DNA of 64,000 nt from Cystobacter ferrugineus (GTDB lineage: Bacteria; Myxococcota; Myxococcia; Myxococcales; Myxococcaceae), in assembly GCF_001887355.1 (NCBI RefSeq), contig NZ_MPIN01000003.1:825956-889955 (forward strand). The letters are read 5' to 3'. The notes below the pieces were generated by a model. That model made no database searches and was not told the DNA's origin. It saw nothing but the letters and a program-made list of their open reading frames with translations. Below, piece after piece: positions 9,394 through 17,762 of the stretch. The position numbers and the translations under genes are program-made. Positions within the stretch are counted from its first letter, which is position 1. Every line of letters starts with the position of its first letter.

Positions 9394-9838
9394 AGATCTC
9401 CTCACCGCGCCCCCCCTCGCCGAGCGCCTCGCGGAGGAAGCCGGGCGGCTGCCTACGCCTCCCTCCGCGCAGGTGGAGTCGGTGCGCCAGCTTCTCGACG
9501 CCTCGTGGCGTGCTCCGGCGGAGACCGAGTGGCCTCCGCTGCTGCAGACGCCCCGCGCGAAGAAGGACAGCCGCTACGCGGAGCCGCCCACCTCCCACCG
9601 GTCCGGCCTGACGGGTCCACTGCTGGTAGGGGCCAAGCGCGCCTTCCGGCTCGCCTTCCAGCCCTTCATCAACGAAGTGCTGCGCAAGCAGGTGGAGTTC
9701 AACGAGGCCATCCTCGACTCCCTGGCACTCCTCTACGAGCACCAGCGCGAGGAGTCGCGCAACCAGAGCGCCTGGCGCCGCGAGGTCATGGCGCGGCTGA
9801 CGGCGCTCGAGCGTTCCGGCAAGCCGCCCTCACCGTAG
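9383..9838 (+). CDS. Small helical protein coupled to the glycosyltransferase
   Basis: A protein of 151 residues with no family I recognise. The N-terminal half is proline-rich. The C-terminal half (about 75-145) is predicted helical, with an AFRLAFQPFINEVLRKQV segment followed by a charged YEHQREESRNQ stretch that could form a coiled coil. There is no signal peptide or membrane segment. GTG at 9383 follows TTGGAG by about seven bases; a TTG at 9371 is an alternative. It overlaps the end of the upstream glycosyltransferase gene by 11 bp, so it is translated with it and may be a partner of that enzyme. Confidence 0.65.
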   Translation: MRPEDLLTAPPLAERLAEEAGRLPTPPSAQVESVRQLLDASWRAPAETEWPPLLQTPRAKKDSRYAEPPTSHRSGLTGPLLVGAKRAFRLAFQPFINEVLRKQVEFNEAILDSLALLYEHQREESRNQSAWRREVMARLTALERSGKPPSP

Positions 9839-9880
9839 GCTTCACGTGCGACTGTCGAGAGCGCGCGAGGAGTCCTCACG

Positions 9881-10861
9881 TCATGACACGGACACCTTGC
9901 GCTCAGGCTCCGCCCACCGCTCACCGACCTCCGTCAGCTCGCGCGGCACGGCGGGAAAGCTCAGGTAGCGCAAGCGCTTGAGGTCCTGCCTGCTGCGGCT
10001 CACGGTGTCGAGGATGATGCCGCACCCCAGACTCAGGAAGGCCAGCAGCGTGATGCCCATGGAGAGCACCGCCGTGGGCAGCCGAGGAACCAGTCCCGTC
10101 TGCTCATAGGTGACGAAGATGGGATAGGCGAGCACGAGCGCCAACGTCAGCAACGCACCGAAGATGCTCGAGAAGAAGAGCATCGGGCGCTCCTCCTTGA
10201 GGAGCTTCAGGATGGTGAGCAGGATGCGCCATCCATCCCGGAAGGTGCGCAGCTTGCTGGTGGAGCCCGCGGGCCGGTCCTTGTAGGGGGTGTCCGCCTC
10301 GGACAAGGGCATGCGCAACTCCAGGGCGTGGACCGTCAGCTCCGTTTCGATCTCGAACCCGGCCGAGGCGGCGGGGAAGGATTTGACGAAGCGGCGTGAG
10401 AAGACGCGATAGCCCGAGAGGATGTCGCGAAAGCGATTGCCGAAGAGCGTGGCCACGAGGCCCGTCAGCATCCGGTTGCCGAACCGATGGCCCAACCGGT
10501 ACGCCTCCTTCACGTCCGTCACGCGCGAGGCGTTCACCATGTCGAGCTGCTCGGACACCAGCATCTGGATGAGGGCGGGGGCGCTCGCCGCATGGTACGT
10601 GTCGTCGCCATCCACCAGCACATACACATCCGCCTCGACGTCCGCGAACATGCGGCGCACCACGTTGCCCTTGCCGCGCAGCGGCTCGGTGCGGACAACA
10701 GCGCCCGCGGCGCGTGCCACCGCGCACGTCTTGTCCGTGGAGCCGTTGTCATAGACGTAGATGGTCGCCCCGGGCAGGGCCTGCCGGAAGTCACGGACGA
10801 CCGAGGCGATGGCGGCCTCCTCATTCAAACAGGGAACCAGGACCGCGATAGAGGGAGTCAT
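9881..10861 (-). CDS. GT2 polyprenyl-phosphate glycosyltransferase (DPM1-like)
   Basis: A 326-residue GT-A enzyme. Motifs: VLVPCLNEE at the N-terminus, DNGSTDKT (nucleotide binding), VDGDDTYH (the DxD-type metal site) and SGYRVFSRRF (acceptor loop typical of dolichol-phosphate mannosyltransferase relatives). Two transmembrane segments near residues 230-290 anchor it in the inner membrane. Such enzymes load a sugar onto undecaprenyl phosphate for use by a GT-C enzyme. The upstream polytopic gene overlaps it by four bases (ATGA), consistent with a donor-synthase and GT-C pair. Confidence 0.88.
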   Translation of the reverse strand: MTPSIAVLVPCLNEEAAIASVVRDFRQALPGATIYVYDNGSTDKTCAVARAAGAVVRTEPLRGKGNVVRRMFADVEADVYVLVDGDDTYHAASAPALIQMLVSEQLDMVNASRVTDVKEAYRLGHRFGNRMLTGLVATLFGNRFRDILSGYRVFSRRFVKSFPAASAGFEIETELTVHALELRMPLSEADTPYKDRPAGSTSKLRTFRDGWRILLTILKLLKEERPMLFFSSIFGALLTLALVLAYPIFVTYEQTGLVPRLPTAVLSMGITLLAFLSLGCGIILDTVSRSRQDLKRLRYLSFPAVPRELTEVGERWAEPERKVSVS

Positions 10862-12354
10862 GAGGGATGGCGCTCCAGGGATTCAGGAGAGAGAGAAGGA
10901 ATGGCGGGTTGCGAGGAGGACTCCACCGCACGGCGCCTCGCGACATCCGCGGCGATCACGAACGGCAGGAGCACGCAGGCCATGACGGGCCACAGCATGT
11001 AGCGGAAGTCGGCCGCTCCCAACAGGAAGTAATTGGACACCAACGTGCCGTAGGCGCTGCCCAGCAGGGCGAGCCCCTCCAACGTCCGGCTGAACCAGGC
11101 CCAGGCCGCCGTGAGCACCACCAGCACCAGGGCGTAGAACCAACCACGGAACAAGAACGAGTGGGCCACTGCATCCAATTTGCGGTTCACGGCATGGGTC
11201 AGCGGCCGATTCTCGAACTTCCAATCAAAAACATTCGGGATGATGCCTTGGTGATAGGGAGCATAGACATAAGCGCGGCCAATACCCAGATGATGCTTGA
11301 ACAAGGCGTTGCGATGGCGAAGGTAGGCACGTGGCTCGGCCCCAATGGCAGCCAACCAGCTCGTGACGATGTCCCGGCGCTGTTCGGGCGTCTGGTTGAC
11401 CTCCCGCACCTGATTGGAGACTGGCATGCGGAACCGCTCATCCGCGCGCCACACAAGTCCATCCGAGGTGTCTGTCCGGTAGATCGCGTCCAGATCCTCC
11501 AGGCTCGGCGCGGGATCCGGCCCTTCTCCCCGGGCGATATACCCTGGCAGATAGAGCTTGCGGGCATTCACCGAAATGCCTGTCAGATCATACAGCAGGG
11601 GGATCTGCCACGAGGCATAGGACTTCTTGACATAGACGCGCTCGAGGAAAGAGGAAGCGAACACCGTGATCAGGAGTGCCCCCACGAGCATGAGGGCCGT
11701 GCCACCCAAGGTCTTGCGCCATCCAAACTCCCGCGAGCGGAACACACGGATACCCAGGCAGGCCAGGAGTGGAAGCGTGGCAACGAATCCATTGAACCGC
11801 GTCAACAACGCCAGGATCCCAAAGGCACAGGCAATCAACGCATCACGGGTGCGGCCACGCCGTCCGAAATGAAGGCAACCAGCGGATGCATACAGAAGGA
11901 ATACGACGTACCAATTGTCCTTCCACATGATGGCGAAGTTCGCGACCACGGGAGGAAAGAGCAGCAGCCCGACCTGCACGCCCCATCTCAGCCAGGGCCC
12001 CGCACCGAGTCCCCGGGCAAACCATGCCGTCGCATGGAAGAGGAGCAATGTCTGGATCAGGAAGACGAGCCCAACGGAGCCCAGCAACATGTCCAGCCCA
12101 TGCCAGAGCAGCGTGATGAACGGCGGATGCCAGTTGTTGATGGGATCTACCCCCCGGATCTGCATGAACTGCCAGACTGGATCGGCGGAGAGATACCCCG
12201 GAAAGTACGCGCCCAGGTAGAGACAGAAGAGGAGCGCTCGCAGCAACCACTCGGCCCTCCAGACGCGCCGGGGTGAGAGGAGCGAGGGAGAGGGCCCATT
12301 TGGGGTGGTGGAAACCGTCATGTGCGACCGCCGCTGAACGACTGGATGTGACAT
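10858..12354 (-). CDS. Polytopic membrane protein, GT-C glycosyltransferase-like
   Basis: About 498 residues with roughly ten hydrophobic segments and a soluble loop at about residues 270-380. The first periplasmic loop contains SADPVWQ and NNWHPPFITLL, the kind of early acidic and HP motif seen in DUF6020/GT39-like GT-C proteins. I infer a lipid-linked-sugar-dependent transferase fed by the coupled GT2. The ATG at 12354 has GGAG seven bases upstream; 12321 is an alternative. GC content is visibly lower in the middle of the gene than in its neighbours. The GT-C assignment is inference; a polymerase or flippase-like role is possible. Confidence 0.65.
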   Translation of the reverse strand: MSHPVVQRRSHMTVSTTPNGPSPSLLSPRRVWRAEWLLRALLFCLYLGAYFPGYLSADPVWQFMQIRGVDPINNWHPPFITLLWHGLDMLLGSVGLVFLIQTLLLFHATAWFARGLGAGPWLRWGVQVGLLLFPPVVANFAIMWKDNWYVVFLLYASAGCLHFGRRGRTRDALIACAFGILALLTRFNGFVATLPLLACLGIRVFRSREFGWRKTLGGTALMLVGALLITVFASSFLERVYVKKSYASWQIPLLYDLTGISVNARKLYLPGYIARGEGPDPAPSLEDLDAIYRTDTSDGLVWRADERFRMPVSNQVREVNQTPEQRRDIVTSWLAAIGAEPRAYLRHRNALFKHHLGIGRAYVYAPYHQGIIPNVFDWKFENRPLTHAVNRKLDAVAHSFLFRGWFYALVLVVLTAAWAWFSRTLEGLALLGSAYGTLVSNYFLLGAADFRYMLWPVMACVLLPFVIAADVARRRAVESSSQPAIPSLSPESLERHPS

Positions 12355-12429
12355 CAAAGGGCTCCGTGGGCAATCCACCCTGGGAGACCGCGTCATCACG
12401 GAGAGACACTTCTCCCCGAACGCGCAGTC

Positions 12430-12458
12430 GATTTACCCGTATCCAGGGCCAAGCTCAA
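12430..12458 (-). promoter_or_regulatory. Candidate promoter upstream of the polytopic membrane protein
   Basis: On the minus strand TTGAGC (12458-12453), a 17-bp spacer and TAAATC (12435-12430) lie in the 173-bp gap between the HAD gene and the membrane-protein gene. The match is moderate, so the call is tentative. Confidence 0.28.
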
Positions 12459-12527
12459 GCTGGGTGGGGAGCATGGGCAAGTGCGGCGACTCGGAATGGG
12501 AGGACCCCGAAGTCGGCACGGACGCGC

Positions 12528-14867
12528 TCAGCGGATGGCCGTCCAAGTGTACCAGGCATCGTACACCAGATTGCCCAAGGGGACACCGCTGCGCTTCACC
12601 ACGCTGTCCCTCCAGGCGTTCGCCATGAAGGCCCTGCGCATTTCGCCGAGCATGCCCCTCACGGAGCGGTGCGCGGCCAGCTTGCGCGGATCGAGCTTCA
12701 GACCAAAGGTGGTGATCTCATGGACGCCGAAGCTCTCCACATGCGAGTACTTGAGAAATTCGGCGGCCTCCTCGCAGGTGGGATAGCGCGTGTAGCGCAG
12801 AATGGACTGGAGGGTGCCGGACTTCAGCTCGTCTGCGGTGAAGCGCAGGAGAGGGGCCAGACGCGCGAAGTCGCGCGTGTAGTCGTAGAGGGCCTCCTGC
12901 GCCCGGCGGAAGAAGCGCGCGCTGTTCTCCTTCTCCTTCTCATGGTGGACGAATCCCGGCATGGGGATGTGCGGGGCCCAGGGATTGGAGCCGTAGCGCA
13001 CAGTGCTGCCGTGGTTCGCTTGCGTGACCATCTCGAAGATGGCGGTGTTGCGCAGCAGGTCCGCCTGCTCCAGGTCCCGATACCGCAGATCCGCCAGATA
13101 GCCGTACTTGAAGGAGCGCTCGGGCTGGGGCTGCCCATCGGGCACGTAGGCCAGATAGAAGCCATGGACCTCGGGGAAGCGCGGAGCCGTCTCGAAGGCG
13201 CGCACCAGATTGTCCTGCATGCTGCCCTTCCACCCGATGTCCACCAGGGCCACGCGCTCCTGGCCCATCATGCCGCGGTAGCGCAGGTAGCGGGCGAGCG
13301 AGGCGCGGGCCTCGTCCCGGCAGACGAGGAAGCGGGCGCGGACCTCGCGCGAGGTGAGGAAGCGCTGGAACGCCACGTCATGGAACGGGTCGGTGATGGG
13401 GCGATCCGGATCGAGCAAACCACACTCGGCCGCCAGCGGCACGAACACGTCGACGGGCAGCGTGAGATTGGTGAGCAGGCCTCGCAGCGACTGGCGGCTG
13501 TACTGGCGCCAGAAGCGCTGGACCTCCTCCCAGCTCAGCTCCCGCATGGAGGCGAGGATGGTGGAGGCGCGGCTCACGAAGAGGTAGCGCGCGCGGGGGG
13601 TCCGGCGAAAGAGGCCCGACTTCTGGAGGATGCTGAAGATCTTCAGCAGCGTGAGGCCCTCGCGCGCCAGGAAATAGACCTCCTCGATGCCCAGTTGCTC
13701 GGTGCGCTCGATGACATCCTGGATGAAGGCCACCAGCCCCGGGGCCAGCGTGCGCCCGAGCTGATAGCTCGCGTCCTCGGCGTCTTGCCGCACATGGAGC
13801 GGCTGGTTGCGCATCACGAGGTCCAGGTAGTGCGCGGACCAGAACGGATTGTTTTCCACGGCCTGCTGCGCCGTCTCGAGCCGGTGGCGGCGCTGGCGCT
13901 CCAGGGGATCGTCCACGCGCAGGGTGGAGATGCCCAGGCGCCGCGGTTGCACGTTGTCGCTGTTCTCGTCGTCCCCGACGAAGAACAGCTGCTCGGGGCG
14001 CAGACGCTCCAGTTCCAGCACGCGGGTGAACAGCCGTCCGGTGGCCTTACGCATGCCGTGGTCGATGGAGACGTAGCCCGCGTCGAACAACGACTCCAAG
14101 CCGCAATGCCGCAACAGGTCGCGCAGCAGGGGCTCGGACAGGTACATGTCGCTGATGAAGATGAGCCGCTTGCCACGGGCCTTCAACTCCGAGAGCAGCT
14201 CGCGGATGCCAGGGGCGGGCCGCAGCGCGAGCTTCTCCATCTCCAACTCGAGCGCGCACAACTGCACGGCCAGTTGAGAGCGCTGCGGTTCGGTGGGCAC
14301 CCAGCTGCCCGCCCAACGCAGGACCAGCTGCTCGAAGTCCACCTCGTTGTCGCGGCCCTGGGCCATCTGCTCCGAGGCAATTTCCAGCTCCAGCTGGGAG
14401 CGGCGCTGGCGCACTTCCGCCATGCTCGGCAGGTGCAGGGGGTTGAGCAACTCGCGCAGCCGCGCATGGAAGCCACGTGCGACGGCCGTCTTGAGCCACT
14501 CGCCCTCCACGCTGCGCACCACCAGCGTGTTGAAGACGTCGAAGCCCACCACGGCATGCTCGAGCGTGTACTCCAGCATGCGCTCGCGCAGCGCGGCGAA
14601 AGGGACGGACTCCATGGGAGTGGACGAGCCCGCCCCCCCCACCGTGGTACGCAACAACCGGGAGGCCTGACGCAAGCCCTCGGAGACCGGCAGAGGCAGC
14701 GTCTCCGCGGTCAGCACCCTCACCCGATCCAGGGTCCCCGCGCGTGGCAGGACGGTGGGTTCGGGCGCGCGCTTGTTCGACAGGTAGAAGTCGCGCGCCA
14801 GCTCTACGGCCCAGCGCTGGAGGGAAGGCGACAACGCGACCACGGATGTGTCCAGGCGGGGGCTCAT
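12528..14867 (-). CDS. Large HAD-fold protein of polysaccharide clusters (COG5610-like)
   Basis: 779 residues. A HAD phosphatase-like core lies in the first half: motif I FDVFNTLVV with D110, motif II FISDMYLSE, and motif IV FVGDDENSDN with D299/D300. The usual second aspartate of motif I (DxD) is F112, as in the DIFDTL-type relatives found in polysaccharide loci. The remaining 430 residues are a separate domain with VYFLAREGLTLLKIF and ALVDIGWKGSMQDNLVRAF, characteristic of these large proteins. The substrate is unknown. The ATG overlaps the preceding gene's stop by four bases, placing it in one operon with two glycosyltransferases. There is no signal peptide, so it is probably cytoplasmic. 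Confidence 0.75.
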   Translation of the reverse strand: MSPRLDTSVVALSPSLQRWAVELARDFYLSNKRAPEPTVLPRAGTLDRVRVLTAETLPLPVSEGLRQASRLLRTTVGGAGSSTPMESVPFAALRERMLEYTLEHAVVGFDVFNTLVVRSVEGEWLKTAVARGFHARLRELLNPLHLPSMAEVRQRRSQLELEIASEQMAQGRDNEVDFEQLVLRWAGSWVPTEPQRSQLAVQLCALELEMEKLALRPAPGIRELLSELKARGKRLIFISDMYLSEPLLRDLLRHCGLESLFDAGYVSIDHGMRKATGRLFTRVLELERLRPEQLFFVGDDENSDNVQPRRLGISTLRVDDPLERQRRHRLETAQQAVENNPFWSAHYLDLVMRNQPLHVRQDAEDASYQLGRTLAPGLVAFIQDVIERTEQLGIEEVYFLAREGLTLLKIFSILQKSGLFRRTPRARYLFVSRASTILASMRELSWEEVQRFWRQYSRQSLRGLLTNLTLPVDVFVPLAAECGLLDPDRPITDPFHDVAFQRFLTSREVRARFLVCRDEARASLARYLRYRGMMGQERVALVDIGWKGSMQDNLVRAFETAPRFPEVHGFYLAYVPDGQPQPERSFKYGYLADLRYRDLEQADLLRNTAIFEMVTQANHGSTVRYGSNPWAPHIPMPGFVHHEKEKENSARFFRRAQEALYDYTRDFARLAPLLRFTADELKSGTLQSILRYTRYPTCEEAAEFLKYSHVESFGVHEITTFGLKLDPRKLAAHRSVRGMLGEMRRAFMANAWRDSVVKRSGVPLGNLVYDAWYTWTAIR

Positions 14868-15904
14868 CGGCTCCAGCGACCTTGAGATTCAGAAGAAAAC
14901 GAGCCCGGAGGAGGCACGAGGCGCGAGTCGATGCTAGGCGTGCCTTCTGACACGCGCATCCCCGCCAGCACGGGGGCGGCCGCGGCGTCCTCCCCCCGTG
15001 GCAGGGTGGCGAGGTGCTTCAAGGGATTCGCCAGCAGATGCGCGTCGTGCAGCATCCGCTGAAAGCACGCCGAGGCGTCGAAAGCCTCGCGCATCTTCTG
15101 CCAGGCGCGGATACGCACGGCCTTGAACAACTCCGGCATGCGCACCCACTCGTCCACGGCCTGCACCATGAGGTCCCCGTGACGGGTCAGGTATTCGTCC
15201 TCCTGCTCGATGTACCAGTCGGACAGGAAGGTGCTGTCGGAGATGAGCAGCAGCCCTCGCGCCAGGGCGCGCAGCGGCAGCGCGTCGAACCGGCCCAGCA
15301 AATCCTTGGAGGAGTAGATGAGCACGCCCGCGGAGTCCAACGCGGCGGAGATCTGCGCGAGGGAGGCATCTGACGGCAGCACCTCCAGCGGAGCCAGCTG
15401 CCGCAGGCGCGCCATCAACCCCGGGGCGGGACGAGCCCAGTCGGCCACTAGCAGCCGGCGCTGCTCCAGGCGGGGCCCCGCAACGAAACGGGCGGTGTCC
15501 ACCGGCAGCGGCATCGTCTGCAACACCGGCAGCCGGGCCATCTCGGCCGGAAGAGGCGAGTCCAGATACGTCAGCCAGCGGAACCCCTCGACGCCCGGGC
15601 CCGAGATGAGCGCGAGCCGAGCCAGTTCGGCCTGGGCGAACACGGGCGTGGGAATGACGCCCACGCGCATCGTGCCGGGCACGAGCGCCGCCAGGTCTGG
15701 TGTCACGTCCTGGGGACGAAAGACGATGCTCGCATCGGCGCCCCACTGGCGGGCCGCGTCGATGGTGTCCCCCCAGCGCTCCGACTCGACCGCGAAGAAG
15801 CGCGTCTGGGCCCACTTCGCGCTCAGCGGGACGTGGGATTCGAAGAGGGGCCTTCCGAGGAAGGCCACACGCTGGAGGGAGGAAGGCAGCGAAGTGATTC
15901 TCAT
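14864..15904 (-). CDS. Glycosyltransferase-like protein (GT-B/CgeB-like, tentative)
   Basis: 346 residues. No strong signature is present, but the organisation (an N-terminal alternating strand-helix half, a VLIYSSKDLLGRFDALPLRA segment, a helical C-terminus) resembles GT-B glycosyltransferases of the CgeB/GT4-like type. The start at MRITSLP is chosen because its ATG overlaps the upstream glycosyltransferase stop by four bases. The frame is open 63 codons further upstream, but that stretch lies within the neighbour and is arginine-rich shadow sequence. It sits between a GT4 enzyme and the large HAD protein, all translationally coupled. Confidence 0.55.
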   Translation of the reverse strand: MRITSLPSSLQRVAFLGRPLFESHVPLSAKWAQTRFFAVESERWGDTIDAARQWGADASIVFRPQDVTPDLAALVPGTMRVGVIPTPVFAQAELARLALISGPGVEGFRWLTYLDSPLPAEMARLPVLQTMPLPVDTARFVAGPRLEQRRLLVADWARPAPGLMARLRQLAPLEVLPSDASLAQISAALDSAGVLIYSSKDLLGRFDALPLRALARGLLLISDSTFLSDWYIEQEDEYLTRHGDLMVQAVDEWVRMPELFKAVRIRAWQKMREAFDASACFQRMLHDAHLLANPLKHLATLPRGEDAAAAPVLAGMRVSEGTPSIDSRLVPPPGSFSSESQGRWSR

Positions 15905-17175
15905 GAGAAAGCCCGGACGAGATACGAGCGCAGGGAGCGCTTGAGATGCACGGGGAAGCGCGACTTCAACCCCTGGATGATGCGAGAGCGCTTGAACTGG
16001 CGGTAGCGCTCCAGCAGCACGTACTCCCCGGGTCCGATGGTGGGCTGCATGCTCGCCAGGGCACGCTCGTGGCGCCAGACATCGTCCAGCCACGCGCCGC
16101 GCATCGAGGACAAGGCGGCGAGCGCCGGGCGCAGCTCCGCGTTGCTCCAGCCCGACTCGTGCACCTGGGCCAGCCCCGACACCATCTGGTGCGTGCTGGA
16201 TGCCCAGTCCGTGAAGGCACGGGCGGTGCGCAGCGCATTGGCACGCAGATGGGCGAGGTAGGCCGGCTGGGTGCTCAGCAGCCGCAGGTACTGGATGATC
16301 TGCCGGCGGTTGTGCGGCTCCACGAGCAGGGAATTGTGGCCATGCACCATGTACTCGTCCGCACCGGTGACCGTGTAGGTGATGGCGGTGCCACCCTGCG
16401 AGAACATCTCCAGCGGAGGGCCAAACATGCCCTCCACCTTGGACAGCTTCAGCAGCACGTCATACTGCCTATACACCTGATGGACCTGATTGATGGGGAT
16501 GCGCTCCAGGGGCTCCACCACCTGCTCTCCCACGCGGGGACGCATGCCCGCGGAGCCGGAGGACAGCCAGCCCGTGTCGAACACCACTCCCTGGGCATTC
16601 GCCTCCCGGAGCACCTCGAACGTCTCCGGCACTCCCTTGAACCCCACCCCCCAGGGGCCCTCCACCAGCACGCGCAGCGGCCCCGAGCGCTCGGGCGGAG
16701 CCTCCACGCACGGAAAGTGCTCACGGCTCAGGCCGTTCTGCACATACAGCACCTGAGCCCGCGGCTGTAGCGTTTGGATGAACTCCACCAGCCACTTGGC
16801 CTCGGTGATGAAGAGCAACGGCAACGAATAGGTTTGCCGATTGAGCAGTTTGAAATAACGCTCGGCGTGGAAGCGGGACTCCAGGCTTTGGTTGAGGTAG
16901 CCATACACCCGCGCGTCCACGCGCCAGAGATCGAAGAAGGTGATCCACCAGGTGGCCAGCGCGAAGTCGAAGCGCTCTCCCTCGGCCTCGGCCAGTGGCC
17001 GCAGCGTGAGATCCGCGAGCCGGGGATGCCACAGCGGATAGGTCAGCTTGACAGGACCGGGCGTGATGAGGACGACCTCATTGCCGAGATCCTGCAGCCG
17101 ACTGGCGTATTCAAGAATGACATTCGAGCCACCAGAAATGTTGGCGATGTCACCGACGAGGAACCCGATTTTCAT
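15901..17175 (-). CDS. GT4-family glycosyltransferase
   Basis: 424 residues. The N-terminus MKIGFLVGDIANISGGSNV is the glycine-rich acceptor-side loop of GT4 enzymes. The E-x7-E-like donor-site segment EGMFGPPLEMFSQGG lies in the C-terminal half and is followed by GHNSLLVEPHN. It is the first gene of a three-gene coupled set (GT4, GT-like, HAD). A candidate promoter lies about 120 bp upstream. The linkage it forms is unknown. Confidence 0.88.
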   Translation of the reverse strand: MKIGFLVGDIANISGGSNVILEYASRLQDLGNEVVLITPGPVKLTYPLWHPRLADLTLRPLAEAEGERFDFALATWWITFFDLWRVDARVYGYLNQSLESRFHAERYFKLLNRQTYSLPLLFITEAKWLVEFIQTLQPRAQVLYVQNGLSREHFPCVEAPPERSGPLRVLVEGPWGVGFKGVPETFEVLREANAQGVVFDTGWLSSGSAGMRPRVGEQVVEPLERIPINQVHQVYRQYDVLLKLSKVEGMFGPPLEMFSQGGTAITYTVTGADEYMVHGHNSLLVEPHNRRQIIQYLRLLSTQPAYLAHLRANALRTARAFTDWASSTHQMVSGLAQVHESGWSNAELRPALAALSSMRGAWLDDVWRHERALASMQPTIGPGEYVLLERYRQFKRSRIIQGLKSRFPVHLKRSLRSYLVRAFS

Positions 17176-17762
17176 GCCTTGGCAGCTCGTGTCGTGTGGC
17201 GTGGTGCGCCGGGGGAGAACGATGGACTACCACAGGAAAATCCCCCCGGTCGGGGCATCCACTTCAGTCGGAGCGAGGCAAGCGAAGTGGACAGTCCATT
17301 TAGCCCGGATGGGCCAGTTGCGTCAACGGGTCTCGCCAGCACGCCGAGAGCCGCATGAAGGCTCGCGGCAATCCCATAAACCATACGGTCCAGCGGCACA
17401 TCACGGGACGTACGGCATTGCCGACTCAGAAGCGGGCCGCTCGGGGCGCTGGTGGGTGGCGCGCGAGATGGCCACAGCCGCGCTCCAGCTCGAGCCTTCT
17501 TCCACCTCCGAGGTAGCGCGGCGGCACCATAATCCAAGGCCCCGGCATTCTCCAATTTTACCTTGAGCGGCAACCGGGCCGCAATGATGCGTTCCCGTGG
17601 AACCCGGTTCCAACCCCTGCATGAGAGGCAGGGCTGACTGGCAGCCGAGCGCGAGCTGTCTCCAAGGCAGCCGAGCAACCTCGGTATCAAGCCGGGCGGG
17701 AACTCGGTGTCATCGTCGCTCCTGCCATCCCCTGCCCCACTCATTCCCCGCCCCATCCCTTC
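17176..17762. other. 587-bp non-coding gap inside the polysaccharide cluster
   Basis: It separates the Wzm/Wzt/GT set from the GT4/HAD set. I see no credible gene: overlapping open frames are short and lack neighbour-like codon use. Contents: a candidate promoter at 17297-17326; an inverted repeat CCACTTC/GAAGTGG at 17259-17290 in the probable leader; a GGAACC-C-GGTTCC palindrome at 17599-17611; and two 11-bp direct repeats (GGCAGCCGAGC) at 17640-17650 and 17666-17676. AT content is slightly higher than in the flanks. Confidence 0.6.
17297..17326 (-). promoter_or_regulatory. Candidate sigma-70 promoter for the GT4/HAD operon
   Basis: On the minus strand TTGACG (17326-17321), an 18-bp spacer and TAAATG (17302-17297) precede the GT4 start by about 120 bp. 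The inverted repeat at 17259-17290 would lie in the transcribed leader. Confidence 0.4.

Noticed and set aside
12273-14885. 870-residue plus-strand frame opposite the HAD protein
   Set aside because: Antisense shadow; the HAD motifs are on the minus strand and coupled to neighbours.
17172-17756. 194-residue minus-strand frame in the cluster gap
   Set aside because: Mixed third-position use, no ribosome-binding site, no family, and it would run to the GT4 start through the probable promoter.
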